DNA of 64,000 bases from Anaerotignum propionicum DSM 1682 (GTDB lineage: Bacteria > Bacillota > Clostridia > Lachnospirales > Anaerotignaceae). The position numbers and the translations under genes were made by a program. Where the stretch lies: contig NZ_CP014223.1 in assembly GCF_001561955.1 (NCBI RefSeq), positions 62,001-126,000 of the forward strand. Direction: 5' to 3'. The notes under the pieces were generated by a model that saw nothing but the letters and a program-made list of their open reading frames with translations, did not search any database and was not told the origin of the DNA. Positions 16,726 through 26,273 of the stretch are shown here, piece by piece (position 1 is the first letter of the stretch; each line of letters opens with the position of its first letter).

Positions 16726-16755
16726 ATTTTATGAGATACAATATAGACTTGTCAA
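16726..16755 (-). promoter_or_regulatory. Promoter of the MoxR-VWA operon
   Basis: Read on the minus strand: TTGACA, 18 bp, TAAAAT. Confidence 0.6.
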
Positions 16756-16829
16756 TAAAAATACCGCTTTTCTTTTTAGAAAAGGGATATAAAATCATAG
16801 GAAGTGGGTTTTTTAGGATTAAATCATAT

Positions 16830-16866
16830 AAAAAACAAAGGATATCGACAAAGTCGATACCCTTTT
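16830..16866 (-). terminator. Terminator after the AbrB-like gene
   Basis: On the minus strand AAAGGGTATCGAC pairs with GTCGATATCCTTT around a TTT loop, then GTTTTTT. Confidence 0.85.
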
Positions 16867-16883
16867 GCTTTTCTTTATACGTT

Positions 16884-17144
16884 TTACTTCAAATCCAAGC
16901 CTGCCAACTTTGCCATTTCCAAAATGGAAGCCTTGGAAACCTTTTTGCCCTTATAGTCAATCAGGTCTTCCATACTGCCGGAAAAAATATCAGCAGGTTC
17001 ATATTTCTTAAGAACAATGGAATCTTCTTCCACAAAAATTTCTAAAGAGTCCTTGATTTCAATTCCCATATTTCTGCGCAGCTCGATTGGCAGCACTACT
17101 CGGCCTAGCTCGTCTACTTTACGAACAATTCCCGTAGATTTCAT
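16884..17144 (-). CDS. AbrB/SpoVT-family transition-state regulator
   Basis: An 86-residue protein with the SpoVT-AbrB DNA-binding fold at the N terminus (STGIVRKVDELGRVVLPIELRRNMGI, DSLEIFVEEDSIVLKKYEP). The C-terminal 35 residues are a short helical oligomerisation region. AbrB-like proteins repress post-exponential genes in endospore formers. It is divergent from the spmAB operon, with a 354-bp AT-rich gap between them that could hold binding sites. Confidence 0.92.
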   Translation of the reverse strand: MKSTGIVRKVDELGRVVLPIELRRNMGIEIKDSLEIFVEEDSIVLKKYEPADIFSGSMEDLIDYKGKKVSKASILEMAKLAGLDLK

Positions 17145-17498
17145 TTAGTTCACCTCTGAATTGTAATTTTCTGTTATAAGTCACTACTTTTAAACAACTT
17201 AGGAAAAGTTTAACACGAAAATCGACAAATTACAACAAAAAATTACTGGTAAGAAAAGGAAAATGTAACCCTCCAAATAGAGAAAATTTATGCATAGCAA
17301 ACAAATCTTTAGAACTTAGATGAAAAAAGGATTAGAAAAAAAGGGAAATTATGAAATATGTTGAAAAATATGCTTATTTTATTCAAATAAACTATCAATT
17401 TTTTTGACGTGTGCAGGTGAAGTTTTTGTGTGGGTCAAGCATGAATGTATGGGGTACAAGCATAGATTAAAGGATAAAGGTACAAGGAGGCGGAAAAT

Positions 17499-18074
17499 AT
17501 GCTGGATGCAATATGGGGATTTTTTATAATCGGAGGGATTTTGACTGCGGCGTTTTTAGGGCGCATGGATATGGTTACAGCAGCAGTTTTAAGCGGCGGT
17601 AAGAGTGCCGTGGAACTGGCAATTACAATGGCAGGTGTGATTGCTATGTGGTCGGGGATATTAAAAATAGCGGAAAAGGGTGGTATGATTGATATTTTGG
17701 CAGAAAAATTAACCCCTGCCATGGATTTTTTATTCCCCTCAGTACCAAGGCATCATAAAGCCAGGCAATACATAGCGGCAAACTTCGCTGCAAATTTTTT
17801 GGGTTTAGGCTGGGCCGCTACGCCGGCGGGGCTGATGGCAATGAAAGAGTTGCAAAAGCTCAATCAGGATAAGGAGCGAGCCACTGGAGCGATGTGTATG
17901 TTTCTAACGGTGAATATGTCCTCCTTACAGCTGGTGACGGTAAATATTTTAGCCTATCGCACAGAGTTTGGTTCCCATGCACCGGCAGAAATTGTGGGGG
18001 TAGGGATTGCCGCCACGTTTTTGACAACCCTCATAGGTATTGTTACAGCAAAAATAATGGACAGGACGGAGTGA
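17499..18074 (+). CDS. spmA: Spore maturation protein A
   Basis: A 191-residue membrane protein of the nucleoside-recognition (Gate) family: GKSAVELAITMAGVIAMWSGILKI at the N-terminal third and LGLGWAATPAGLMAMKELQ in the middle. SpmA and SpmB affect core dehydration of spores. The upstream 354 bp (17145-17498) contain no gene; AGGAGG precedes the ATG. spmB begins 4 bp after the stop. Confidence 0.94.
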   Translation: MLDAIWGFFIIGGILTAAFLGRMDMVTAAVLSGGKSAVELAITMAGVIAMWSGILKIAEKGGMIDILAEKLTPAMDFLFPSVPRHHKARQYIAANFAANFLGLGWAATPAGLMAMKELQKLNQDKERATGAMCMFLTVNMSSLQLVTVNILAYRTEFGSHAPAEIVGVGIAATFLTTLIGIVTAKIMDRTE

Positions 18075-18078
18075 AAAC

Positions 18079-18612
18079 ATGCGGCTGCTATTGGTAATAT
18101 CGGATTATATTATTCCGGCTACGGTGTTGTTTATTGTATGCTTTGGATGTTTGAAAAAGGTAAAGCTTTATGAAGTCTTTTTGGAGGGGGCCACTGAAGG
18201 ATTAAAAACCGTGGTGGATATTTTGCCTACCTTAATCGGATTAATTGTTGCTGTGGAGGTTTTCCGTGCAGGAGGACTCTTGGATATTATGACAAATTTC
18301 ATTCGCCCCATGGCGGAACAGGTAGGATTTCCCGCAGAATTGGCACCCCTAAGCATTATACGTTTGGTTTCTTCTTCGGCGGCAACAGGGCTTTTATTGG
18401 ATATCTTCCAAAATTTCGGGCCGGATTCCTTTTTGGGGCGGGTTTCTTCGGTAATGATGAGCTGTACCGAAACAGTGTTTTATACCATGAGCCTATATTT
18501 TTTGTCCGTAGGAGTTAGGAAGACTCGTTACACCTTGCCATGCGCCTTGATTGCAAATTTTGCAGGGGTGATTGCCGCAGTTATTTTGGTGGAGATGGTC
18601 TTTGGAAAATGA
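18079..18612 (+). CDS. spmB: Spore maturation protein B
   Basis: A 177-residue membrane protein with the second Gate domain: EGATEGLKTVVDILPTLIGL, VFRAGGLLDIM and a closing pattern with SCTETVFYTMSLYFLSVGV. Always paired with spmA, as here. The ATG is 5 nt from the spmA stop, indicating translational coupling. Confidence 0.94.
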   Translation: MRLLLVISDYIIPATVLFIVCFGCLKKVKLYEVFLEGATEGLKTVVDILPTLIGLIVAVEVFRAGGLLDIMTNFIRPMAEQVGFPAELAPLSIIRLVSSSAATGLLLDIFQNFGPDSFLGRVSSVMMSCTETVFYTMSLYFLSVGVRKTRYTLPCALIANFAGVIAAVILVEMVFGK

Positions 18613-18740
18613 ATTTGAAAAATCAGAGGGCTTATTATATAATAGAAGCAAATTGTAAAAGAAACATAATTTATTAAATTGGACTTCATAAATCTTTTTG
18701 GAACAAAAAAGAAGACCAGCCCTTTGAGAGGAATGAGAAT

Positions 18741-20069
18741 ATGAAAAAAGCAATAATGCTGCTCATCGGTGTGTGCTTATTTTGCATGACAGGCTGCAGT
18801 GGGAAAGACGGAGATCAAAGCATAAGCCTGTCACCCGCAGAGCAGGAGGCATATGTGGCGCAAATTGATGCTGTAATGGATGAATTTTATTGGAGCTATG
18901 ATAAGGATAGTCTATCCTTTCACGGCGGCGAAATTCCTCAAGATACCAAAGAAAATGCCCGTTTATTTAACGCCTCTCAGGATGCAGGGTACCCATTAAA
19001 ATCTGTAGTGGGCAGCCAAAGCGTTGTAGCTACGGCGGAGCTTTTGCACTATAACGGGGATACTGCGGGAGAGGTGAATTGCATTTTTGTAAGCAATCAT
19101 CTGGCAGGGGTATATTATATCGGTGGTTATGATGAAGAAGAGTATAGTTTGCGGGAGCGGAATCCTTTTTTGGCCAATGGGGACTTTACTGCCTACGAAA
19201 ATTGGACAGGCATCAATAGTGGATACCGAGAATTGAGCGGCAGTTTGCCTGCGGATGGTTTTGTTGCAAAAAATCGCAGTGGGGTCGTTGCTTCTATTCA
19301 AGATGGCAAGGTGGAGTTGTATCATCTATCCGGCCGAGTTATCAGCAGAATGCGTAAAATAAATCCTGCAAAGGGCGTGGAAGCAGTATCGGCAGTTTTT
19401 TTGGAGAACGGTAAGGAGGATATGCTGGTGGTTCTTTGGGCCGAAATGGCAGAAGAGGCTATCGAAGGTGAAGGAGAAATAAACAGAGCTGAAAAAATTG
19501 TTTTTTATGATTCCAAATTACAGCCTGTCACGGAAGTTCCTTTGGAAAGCGGTGGGGCAACAGCTTTAGGCTCGGAAAAAGGTAAGTTGTTTTTGTTTAC
19601 AGGTCAGGCCATGGAAACCTATGAATCCGGTGGAGAGGGTTGGCACAAAACCCAGCGGGAATCGCTGCGTCATAGGGTAACCCAGTGTCATATTGCAGAT
19701 TTAGATGGAGATGGCACAGCAGAATTTCTTATGACCGATGGCATGGATTTATATATGTATCATCATCTGGAAACAGGTCTATTAAAGCTTTGGAGTACCC
19801 ATTTGGGCGTAGAAAGCTTATATGGAGCTTTATATAGTGGTGATTTAAATGGGGATGGTGTAAAAGAAGTGTATATTTGTGATGCCACAGGGACAGCCAT
19901 CCGCTATATATTAACAGAGAGAGGACTGCGTTCTTCCAATGAGGATATTCAATATGGACAAGCCATATATCCCTGTGACTGGAATGGCGATGGAATAGAT
20001 GATTATTGGAATGTAACAGAAGATGTGACAAGGACGGGCAAGCTTTTTCTTTCCAAGCCTGCATCCTAG
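18741..20069 (+). CDS. Secreted lipoprotein with FG-GAP/VCBS-like repeats, unknown function
   Basis: A 442-residue lipoprotein: the signal peptide KKAIMLLIGVCLFCMTGC has a lipobox ending in the acylated Cys. The mature chain contains calcium-binding-like repeats DLDGDGTAEFL, DLNGDGVKEVY and DWNGDGIDDYW between about residues 320 and 425, as in FG-GAP/VCBS beta-propellers. It sits between spmB and tadA with a GAGAGGAATG region upstream. Role unknown; a cell-envelope or sporulation association is only suggested by position. Confidence 0.75.
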   Translation: MKKAIMLLIGVCLFCMTGCSGKDGDQSISLSPAEQEAYVAQIDAVMDEFYWSYDKDSLSFHGGEIPQDTKENARLFNASQDAGYPLKSVVGSQSVVATAELLHYNGDTAGEVNCIFVSNHLAGVYYIGGYDEEEYSLRERNPFLANGDFTAYENWTGINSGYRELSGSLPADGFVAKNRSGVVASIQDGKVELYHLSGRVISRMRKINPAKGVEAVSAVFLENGKEDMLVVLWAEMAEEAIEGEGEINRAEKIVFYDSKLQPVTEVPLESGGATALGSEKGKLFLFTGQAMETYESGGEGWHKTQRESLRHRVTQCHIADLDGDGTAEFLMTDGMDLYMYHHLETGLLKLWSTHLGVESLYGALYSGDLNGDGVKEVYICDATGTAIRYILTERGLRSSNEDIQYGQAIYPCDWNGDGIDDYWNVTEDVTRTGKLFLSKPAS

Positions 20070-20082
20070 AGAGGGAATGAAA

Positions 20083-20562
20083 ATGACGGATTCGGAACAA
20101 TATATGAAGGAAGCACTGGTGGAGGCTCAGAAGGCATTTGATGCGGGAGAGGTACCTATTGGTGCAGTGATGGTGAGAAACGGAGAAATTATTGCCCGGG
20201 GCTATAATCTGAGAAATACTGCAAAAAATCCTTTGTGCCATGCGGAAATAGACGTGATAAACAAGGCGGCAGGAATCGTTGGGGATTGGCGCTTGGAAGA
20301 CTGCACCCTTTATGTTACTGTGGAGCCCTGCCCTATGTGTGCGGGAGCCATTGTGCAGGCGAGAATCCCTAAGGTAATTTTTGGAACAAGAAATAGTAAG
20401 GCAGGGTGTGCCGGTTCCATCATGAATCTCTTGGATGAGCCAAGGTTCAACCATCAGGTGATTGTGGAGGAAGGCATTTTGCAAGAGGAATGCAGTCAGT
20501 TTATGCGTTTGTTTTTCAAACGGTTTCGTAAAAACGGAGAGGCCATGTTGACAGAGGCGTAA
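20083..20562 (+). CDS. tadA: tRNA-specific adenosine deaminase
   Basis: A 159-residue zinc deaminase converting wobble adenosine to inosine in tRNA-Arg(ACG). The zinc and catalytic motifs are CHAEIDVINKA and VEPCPMCAGAIVQARI. The ATG at 20083 is 7 nt from GAGGG; the one at 20077 is too close to it. tadA next to SRP RNA and dnaX is a conserved gene order in Clostridia and Bacilli. Confidence 0.95.
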   Translation: MTDSEQYMKEALVEAQKAFDAGEVPIGAVMVRNGEIIARGYNLRNTAKNPLCHAEIDVINKAAGIVGDWRLEDCTLYVTVEPCPMCAGAIVQARIPKVIFGTRNSKAGCAGSIMNLLDEPRFNHQVIVEEGILQEECSQFMRLFFKRFRKNGEAMLTEA

Positions 20563-20802
20563 AAAGCGGTTATACTAATAAGGCTATTTCTAAGTGACAA
20601 TCCTCGTGGATGGGTATTAAGGCCTTTCAAATTGATTCTAAAAAATCGAGATGACTATCACTGGGAATACTTTTTGGCTAATTAAGATGTTCTGTGTTTT
20701 AACATTGAACTTCTGCAAGGTTTATAAAGGCATTTTATTTTCATTCTGATAAAGATGCATTTATATGGAAAAACAGCCAATCATATCATTACGGTAATAT
20801 TT

Positions 20803-21066
20803 CCGTGCTAGCCGGGGAGGTAGCGGCGCCCTGTACCCACAATCCGCTATAGTGGGGGTGATGTCTGTTCTCGGTGCAGCGTTTGATAGTCTGCCCATGG
20901 GAAGCGGCGTTGATGCTCGGGTCTTACGCAACAGGAGCCTGTGAATCGTGTCAGGGTCGGAAGGCAGCAGCACTAAGCAGTCTACTTCTGTGTGTTGTGA
21001 GGGTGCCAGAGAGGAGTCGCAGAACATGGTAACGTGTTGGGCGGTGCAACAAAAACAGATGCACGG
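20803..21066 (+). ncRNA. ffs: Signal recognition particle RNA, large form
   Basis: The ends pair (CCGTGC/GCACGG), and the conserved helix-8 core GTCAGGGTCGGAAGGCAGCA is at about 20949, containing the GGAA tetraloop and the asymmetric loop that bind Ffh. The 5' part (GCTAGCCGGGGAGGTAGCGG) forms the Alu-like domain typical of Bacillota. Length is about 264 nt. Position between tadA and dnaX agrees. The 240 bp before it show nothing else I can name. Confidence 0.95.
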
Positions 21067-21129
21067 ATTTCTATAAATAAATGCATTCATAAGGATTTAA
21101 AATTAAGAAATACTAGTTGTAAAAGAAAA

Positions 21130-21195
21130 AAGCCCCATTGCTTCGTACAAGACAATTCTTGTAGAATCCTGCAATGTGGGCTTATATTTTTCACA
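21130..21195 (+). terminator. Bidirectional-looking terminator after SRP RNA
   Basis: AAGCCC plus CATTGC pair with GCAATG(T)GGGCTT across one bulge, with an inner ACAAG/CTTGT stem, then TATATTTTT. The A tract on the other side could also serve the minus strand gene. Confidence 0.7.
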
Positions 21196-21255
21196 TGATG
21201 TAACTCTTTATCAAAGAAGACCTTGGCAGAAATCGGTAACGCGGTGACTGCCTTT

Positions 21256-21591
21256 TTAGATGGTATTTTTTTTATTTTGCCATGACTTTCCTATGAATTT
21301 GGTTCTATCCTCCAACAAAATGTAGGGGGTAACCGATACAGACCACCCAAGAACGGAGAGATAATGAATCGCCTGTTGGCTGGAAGAAAAGGCTATTTTC
21401 TCTCGCAGTAAATAGTTGGCAGCCTCCTCCCATTGGGTTACTGTGAAGGCATCATCGGGAATTGCAGCAATGGCTCTGCTTAATACCAAGAAAGGTGTAT
21501 CATAAAATAGATTTGAGATATAATTGTTTTGGGTTATGACTGTTAAATACTCTAAGAGGTTTTTATTGTAATTTTCCCATTGGCTTTTCAT
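21256..21591 (-). CDS. Hypothetical protein
   Basis: A 111-residue soluble, largely helical protein (MKSQWENYNKNLLEYLTVITQ...). It has no signal peptide or recognisable motif. The ATG at 21591 is 8 nt from AAAGGAG, which supports a real gene. It is isolated between SRP RNA and dnaX on the opposite strand. The 490 bp up to dnaX hold no other convincing gene. Confidence 0.6.
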   Translation of the reverse strand: MKSQWENYNKNLLEYLTVITQNNYISNLFYDTPFLVLSRAIAAIPDDAFTVTQWEEAANYLLREKIAFSSSQQAIHYLSVLGWSVSVTPYILLEDRTKFIGKSWQNKKNTI

Positions 21592-22084
21592 CAATCATGC
21601 TCCTTTGAAAATAGAGTATTTTCCGTTGCAGCATTGAGAATCTTTTCTAAAACAGAGGTGAACTGGGGCATGAAACATTTTTGCGGGGTTTAGAAATAAC
21701 ATGAATATACTTCATATTGATAAAGTTATATAAAAGAAGTTACATTTATCATATCATAAATGTAATAATTTTACAAAAAAATCCGTTTTACATAAAATGT
21801 GAAAAAAAGAACTTTATTTACAATTAAAGTTACAGAGTGTCAATAAAATCGGCACTGAAAAACGCAGTACCTGCAAGCTTATTTCAAGTGAACATAGAAA
21901 AAAGCCCATACTGGGAATTCCACTTGGGAACGTATCCATCTTATAAAATAGGGGTTGTTTGACTGCCTGGATATTAATTGCAAATAAAGCCGCCTTTCTT
22001 TGGATAACGCAGAGTTTAACGGTGCTTTTCATTTTTTGATCCATATGGTATACTGACGTAAGTTATAAAAGAAGGAGGGAGACC

Positions 22085-23677
22085 ATGTCTTATACGGCGC
22101 TATACAGAAAGTTCAGACCCAATACCTTTGGTGGAGTCATTGGGCAGGAGCATATTGTAAAAACCCTGAAAAATCAGATAAAATCAGGGCGGGTTTCCCA
22201 CGCCTATTTGTTTTGCGGCACAAGAGGAACGGGAAAAACCTCCACCGCAAAAATTTTTGCCCGTGCCATTAATTGTTTGTCTCCCACTGAAGATGGGGAG
22301 CCTTGCAATGAATGTGCTCTTTGTAAAGACATATTGGTGGGCAGAAGTGTCAATGTGATTGAAATAGACGCTGCATCAAATAACAGCGTGGATAATATAA
22401 GGGAAATTAGGGAGGAAGTAAAGTATCCCCCCACAGAGGGTTATTATAAGGTCTATATCATTGACGAGGTGCATATGCTGTCCAACAGCGCCTTTAATGC
22501 ATTGCTGAAAACCTTAGAGGAGCCCCCTGCCCATGTGATTTTTATTTTGGCAACCACAGATCCTCAAAAGGTGCCTGCTACCATTCTCTCCCGCTGTCAG
22601 CGGTTTGATTTTCGAAGAATTACCACAGATGATATTACCAATACTTTGATGGGATATTTGGCGGAGGAAGGACAAGATATTACACCTGAGGCGGTGCGCT
22701 ATGTGGCGCAGCTGGGGGACGGCTCCATGCGAGACTCCCTAAGTATTTTGGATCAGTGCCTTGCCTTTTACAGTGGTGAGACGGTAACGCTGGAAATGGT
22801 TTTGGATGTAATGGGTGCTGTGGATCAAACTGTGCTTTTTGAAATGACCCAGGCGTTGGGAAAGAAGGATAGCCGACGGGTGATGGAGTTGGTTGAGGAA
22901 ATGATGCTCTCAGGCAGGGATATCAAGCAGTTTGTCTCTGAATATTTGGCGCATCTGCGGAATTTTCTCATGGTAAGCACCCTTGGGGATACCACAGGCG
23001 TTTTGGATATTTCGGGGGAAAATTTAGAGCGGTTAAAAGGTTGCAGTACATTTTTATCTCCACAAGAGGCAATTTTTCTTATTGAGCGGTTTTCTTATTT
23101 GCAAGGGGATATGCGATACAGTACCAATGAGCGCATTTTATTGGAGGTTGAGCTTTTACGTTTGTGCTCCCCATGGACACAAACAGATATGACAGCTTTA
23201 GCGGCAAGGCTTGCAGGGTTGGAGCGTCAGGTTGCCCAAGGTGTTTCTGTGCAGATTCAGCCGGTGGAGCAAAAAGCGGCAAAAAAAGAGGCACCAAAAC
23301 GCAAGAAAAGGCCCCCTGCCCTGCCCGAGGACAAAAAGAAACTACAGGAAGAATGGCCTTTATTGCGTAATGAGGTTGAAGATGTTATTTTAAAAAGTCA
23401 GCTCAAACAGGTGGAAATTGCTTTCAAAGAGGATGATTTGGTCTATTTGGTTTGTGCTTACGCTGCTTTGACTGATATGCTGCAAAAAAATATGGACAAA
23501 ATCGAATCCTTATTGGACAAAGCAATGGGAAAGTCCTTTTCATTACAAACCATAACCAAAGAAGAGTATGACCGATGGTATGAGGTCACCTATGGTAAAG
23601 CAGAGAATAAGGCGGAAGATGCTGAATTTGAGAGTCTTTTGGGTAGTTATTTCCCGGAGGCGGATTTTGAGGAGTAA
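22085..23677 (+). CDS. dnaX: DNA polymerase III gamma/tau subunit
   Basis: A 530-residue clamp-loader subunit. It has Walker A CGTRGTGKTS, four zinc-binding cysteines (NCLSPTEDGEPC, ECALC), Walker B IIDEVHMLS and the SRC motif ILSRCQRFDFRR, followed by domain III and a variable tau-like C-terminal part after about residue 390. A lysine-rich linker (KKEAPKRKKRPP) separates them. GAAGGAGGGAG precedes the ATG. ybaB and recR follow, the usual order. Confidence 0.97.
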   Translation: MSYTALYRKFRPNTFGGVIGQEHIVKTLKNQIKSGRVSHAYLFCGTRGTGKTSTAKIFARAINCLSPTEDGEPCNECALCKDILVGRSVNVIEIDAASNNSVDNIREIREEVKYPPTEGYYKVYIIDEVHMLSNSAFNALLKTLEEPPAHVIFILATTDPQKVPATILSRCQRFDFRRITTDDITNTLMGYLAEEGQDITPEAVRYVAQLGDGSMRDSLSILDQCLAFYSGETVTLEMVLDVMGAVDQTVLFEMTQALGKKDSRRVMELVEEMMLSGRDIKQFVSEYLAHLRNFLMVSTLGDTTGVLDISGENLERLKGCSTFLSPQEAIFLIERFSYLQGDMRYSTNERILLEVELLRLCSPWTQTDMTALAARLAGLERQVAQGVSVQIQPVEQKAAKKEAPKRKKRPPALPEDKKKLQEEWPLLRNEVEDVILKSQLKQVEIAFKEDDLVYLVCAYAALTDMLQKNMDKIESLLDKAMGKSFSLQTITKEEYDRWYEVTYGKAENKAEDAEFESLLGSYFPEADFEE

Positions 23678-23754
23678 AAGACTTGCATGGAATAGGTATT
23701 TTATTATAAAATAGTACAAATAGAAGAAATTAGAATTTGAGGAGGAATAGAATA

Positions 23755-24090
23755 ATGGCAAAAGGCGGTTTTCCCGGTATGGGCGGGATGAATATGAATA
23801 ATCTGATGAAGCAGGCGCAGAAAATGCAAAAGCAAATGCAGGAAAAGCAAGAAGAGCTGGGCGAAAGAACATTGGAGATGACCAGCGGCGGCGGTGCTGT
23901 TAAGGTGGTTATCACTGGGAAGAAGGAAATTAAGGAATTAAAGTTGAATCCTGATGTAGTTGACCCTGAAGATGTGGAAATGCTGGAGGATTTAATTATG
24001 TCTGCTGTAAACGAAGCAATTCGTCAGGTAGAGGAAATGTATAATAATGAAATGGGCAGAATGACCGGCGGAATGGGCATGGGCTTCTGA
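23755..24090 (+). CDS. YbaB/EbfC nucleoid-associated protein
   Basis: A 111-residue protein beginning with a Gly/Met-rich [16 protein letters not shown], then a coiled helix ([19 protein letters not shown]) and the conserved [21 protein letters not shown]. It binds DNA as a dimer and is almost always found between dnaX and recR. The start at 23755 has GGAGG 8 nt upstream; 23737 would lie before the ribosome site. Confidence 0.94.
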   Translation: MAKGGFPGMGGMNMNNLMKQAQKMQKQMQEKQEELGERTLEMTSGGGAVKVVITGKKEIKELKLNPDVVDPEDVEMLEDLIMSAVNEAIRQVEEMYNNEMGRMTGGMGMGF

Positions 24091-24106
24091 TCAAAAGAGG
24101 GATACT

Positions 24107-24703
24107 ATGAATTATTACGGAAATCCCATGACACGCTTGATTGAGGAATTGGCAGCGTTACCGGGAATTGGAAGCAAATCGGCGCAAAGGCTTGCGTTTC
24201 ATATCATTCATATGCCACGAGACGAGGTTGCCGGTTTATCGGGTGCCATTCTTGAGGCAAGAGATAAGGTGCGTTACTGTTCCGTTTGCTGTAATTTGAC
24301 GGAGGAGGAGCTTTGTCCTATCTGTGCAAATTTAAAAAGAGACCACAGTGTGATTATGGTTGTAGAGGATCCACGGGATATGGCGGCTTACGAGCGTACC
24401 AAGGAGTTCCATGGAGTATACCATGTTTTGCATGGAGCAATTTCGCCTATGACAGGGGTGACGCCTCAGGATATCCGCATTAAGGAGCTTGTTACCCGCA
24501 TGGATGATACGGTGAGAGAGGTTATTCTTGCTACAAACCCCAATGTGGAGGGGGAGGCTACTGCCATGTACATCAGCAAGCTTTTAAAGCCTTTAGGCGT
24601 TATGGTTACCAGAATTGCCAACGGCGTACCCGTAGGCGGAGACTTAGAGTATGTTGATGAAATTACCCTATCCCGTGCTTTAGAGGGTAGGCGTGAGTTG
24701 TAA
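24107..24703 (+). CDS. recR: Recombination mediator RecR
   Basis: A 198-residue protein with an N-terminal HhH motif ([16 protein letters not shown]), the C4 zinc finger ([16 protein letters not shown]), a Toprim domain ([12 protein letters not shown]) and the C-terminal Walker-B-like segment. It acts with RecF/RecO in loading RecA at gaps. It lies 16 bp behind ybaB. Confidence 0.97.
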   Translation: MNYYGNPMTRLIEELAALPGIGSKSAQRLAFHIIHMPRDEVAGLSGAILEARDKVRYCSVCCNLTEEELCPICANLKRDHSVIMVVEDPRDMAAYERTKEFHGVYHVLHGAISPMTGVTPQDIRIKELVTRMDDTVREVILATNPNVEGEATAMYISKLLKPLGVMVTRIANGVPVGGDLEYVDEITLSRALEGRREL

Positions 24704-24755
24704 GACCTTGGGCTTTGCCCCAAACCCCACTTGCTTTTTGAAAAAAGCAAGACCA
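24704..24755 (+). repeat. Composite 3' hairpin element, copy A (after recR)
   Basis: A GGGCTTTGCCCC hairpin with a CCAAACCCC spacer is followed by a CTTGCTTTTT/AAAAAGCAAG hairpin and GACC. The same order (GGGCTT hairpin, CCCC, second hairpin ending in GACC) is seen at copies B and C. Confidence 0.55.
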
Positions 24756-24767
24756 AAAAGTTTATAA

Positions 24768-24794
24768 AAACCGCATATACATGCGGTTTTTTCT
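24768..24794 (+). terminator. Terminator after recR
   Basis: AACCGCAT and ATGCGGTT pair around ATAC, flanked by A and T runs, so it works in both directions. Confidence 0.9.
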
Positions 24795-24840
24795 TTTTTT
24801 AAAAATAAAGTAATAATATTATTTAATTTTAAAGAACAAA

Positions 24841-24948
24841 AGGGCAGACATCGTCTGCCCCTTAAATAATGGGTCAAGGGTGAAACCCTTGTAGGAGTTC
24901 GAGGGCAAAGCCCTCGGGGTCTTGGCCTTTATATCTTCTGGAAGTTCG
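24841..24948 (-). repeat. Composite 3' hairpin element, copy B (after the ThrE pair), including terminator
   Basis: On the minus strand: GAGGGCTTTGCCCTCG hairpin, AACTCC spacer, ACAAGGGTTTCACCCTTG hairpin with GACC, then GGGCAGACGATGTCTGCCC with TTTTG as the terminator. It matches copy C after the first stalk-domain gene block by block. Confidence 0.65.
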
Positions 24949-24963
24949 AGGTCTTGACCTTAG

Positions 24964-25425
24964 TTATGCCTTGACCTTCTTTTTTCGTCTTGGAATAATC
25001 TCAAAAAAGGAGTAGGGTAGCGCCAAAATTAAGATTGACCCAGCTCCAATGGCTCCCGCCAGCTTTAATCCTAGTAAAATGTTAGAATAGGTTTCCAAAA
25101 TCATACCCCCTAAGGCTGTAGCCATGGTGTTGTAGACCACAGTACCGGGAACCATGGGCATGATCCCTGGAATATGATATAAGGTAGAGGGCGCTTGCCT
25201 GTGATAGGAGGCAAAACGAGAGAACGCCGTAACCAATGCAGAGGAAACCAAGGTGGCCATAGTAGGACTGATGTATACCGATAGGACAGCATAGAAAAAC
25301 CACCCCAGAAAACCTGAGATACCGCAGTAAACCAATTCCTTTTTTGGTGCATTAAAAACAACGGAAAAGGCAACACAAGCGCAAAAGGACATAAAGCTTT
25401 GGAATAATATAATATGAAACGCCAT
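24964..25425 (-). CDS. ThrE-type threonine/serine exporter, C-terminal half (DUF3815 family)
   Basis: A 153-residue membrane protein with five hydrophobic segments and a basic tail (PRRKKKVKA). It contains IPGIMPMVPGTVVYNTMATALGG, the signature repeated in both halves of ThrE transporters. In many Bacillota ThrE is split into a large and a small protein encoded side by side, as here. It probably forms a transporter with the upstream gene, which ends 12 bp away. Confidence 0.85.
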   Translation of the reverse strand: MAFHIILFQSFMSFCACVAFSVVFNAPKKELVYCGISGFLGWFFYAVLSVYISPTMATLVSSALVTAFSRFASYHRQAPSTLYHIPGIMPMVPGTVVYNTMATALGGMILETYSNILLGLKLAGAIGAGSILILALPYSFFEIIPRRKKKVKA

Positions 25426-25437
25426 TTTTTCTCCTCC

Positions 25438-26193
25438 TTAGTGCCCCATTGTGGTGATGCCAAAGCCAACGCCTCCGGCAATGGCGAAGGCAATCAATAA
25501 AGCTTCTGCCATCTTGGAGGTGCCGCTGATATAGTGTCCTTCCATGATGTCCCGAATGCTGTTGGTCATTGTCATGCCGGGCAGCATAGGCATGATGCTG
25601 CCAATAATAATCATATCTGTTCCCGCTGAGGGTACGAATCTTTGAAAAATAACGGAACCCGCCCCGGCAATAAACCCGCCAATGAGACAGGTGAAAAAAC
25701 TGGGCAATTTTGTTTTTCCGCTATGATTGATTAAAATACCAATGAGAATACCAAACAAAAAGGCGGCTAGGGCGTCAATCAATTTGCCATTTAAAACCAG
25801 AGTGAACCCCCCGCAGGCAACACCAGAGCTGATAATACGGGAAATTGGGCGATAGGCAGAGGTATGACTGATTTTTTCTAACCGTTTCGCTGCTTCCTTC
25901 AAGGTAATCTGCCTTGAAACAAAGGCTCTTGAGATTTCATTGACAGAGCAAATTTTTCCAAAGTTTACAGAACGATTATATACCCCTCGGGTTAAGGTAA
26001 GAGAGCCTGATTTTTTACTTGGGATGCTGACAATCAAAAACGTGCTCATTGCCAGAGCCTCCACTCCTGTGGAGTGACTGACCGATAAGATACGATGCAT
26101 AGTATCCTGCACCCGATGGGTCTCGCCACCGCTGGCAAGCATAAGCTCTCCCGCATCCAAAGCAAATTTTAAAAGTAAATTATCATCCATCAT
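25438..26193 (-). CDS. ThrE-type threonine/serine exporter, N-terminal half (DUF1212 family)
   Basis: A 251-residue protein with a cytoplasmic N-terminal domain (LLKFALDAGELMLASGGETHRVQDTM, VEALAMSTFLIVS) and five membrane helices with SIMPMLPGMTMTNSIRDIM. This is the domain-1 part of ThrE/YjjP. Export of threonine or serine is known for ThrE of Corynebacterium; the substrate here is inferred. GAGG precedes the ATG at 26193. Confidence 0.88.
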   Translation of the reverse strand: MMDDNLLLKFALDAGELMLASGGETHRVQDTMHRILSVSHSTGVEALAMSTFLIVSIPSKKSGSLTLTRGVYNRSVNFGKICSVNEISRAFVSRQITLKEAAKRLEKISHTSAYRPISRIISSGVACGGFTLVLNGKLIDALAAFLFGILIGILINHSGKTKLPSFFTCLIGGFIAGAGSVIFQRFVPSAGTDMIIIGSIMPMLPGMTMTNSIRDIMEGHYISGTSKMAEALLIAFAIAGGVGFGITTMGH

Positions 26194-26244
26194 ATAAATA
26201 CCTCTTTTCGTAAAGGGGGAGTAATCTTTTTGTATACAGCCTAA

Positions 26245-26273
26245 AGTATAACGGATTTATATGCAATATTCAA
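26245..26273 (-). promoter_or_regulatory. Promoter of the ThrE pair
   Basis: On the minus strand: TTGAAT, 17 bp, TATACT. Confidence 0.65.

Noticed and set aside
21814-22044. Minus-strand 76-residue frame upstream of dnaX
   Set aside because: No recognisable motif or ribosome site, and it overlaps the dnaX promoter region.
24895-24912. GTTCGAGGGC resembling a tRNA T-loop
   Set aside because: It is part of the GAGGGCTTTGCCCTC hairpin of the composite element; no acceptor stem or anticodon arm is present.
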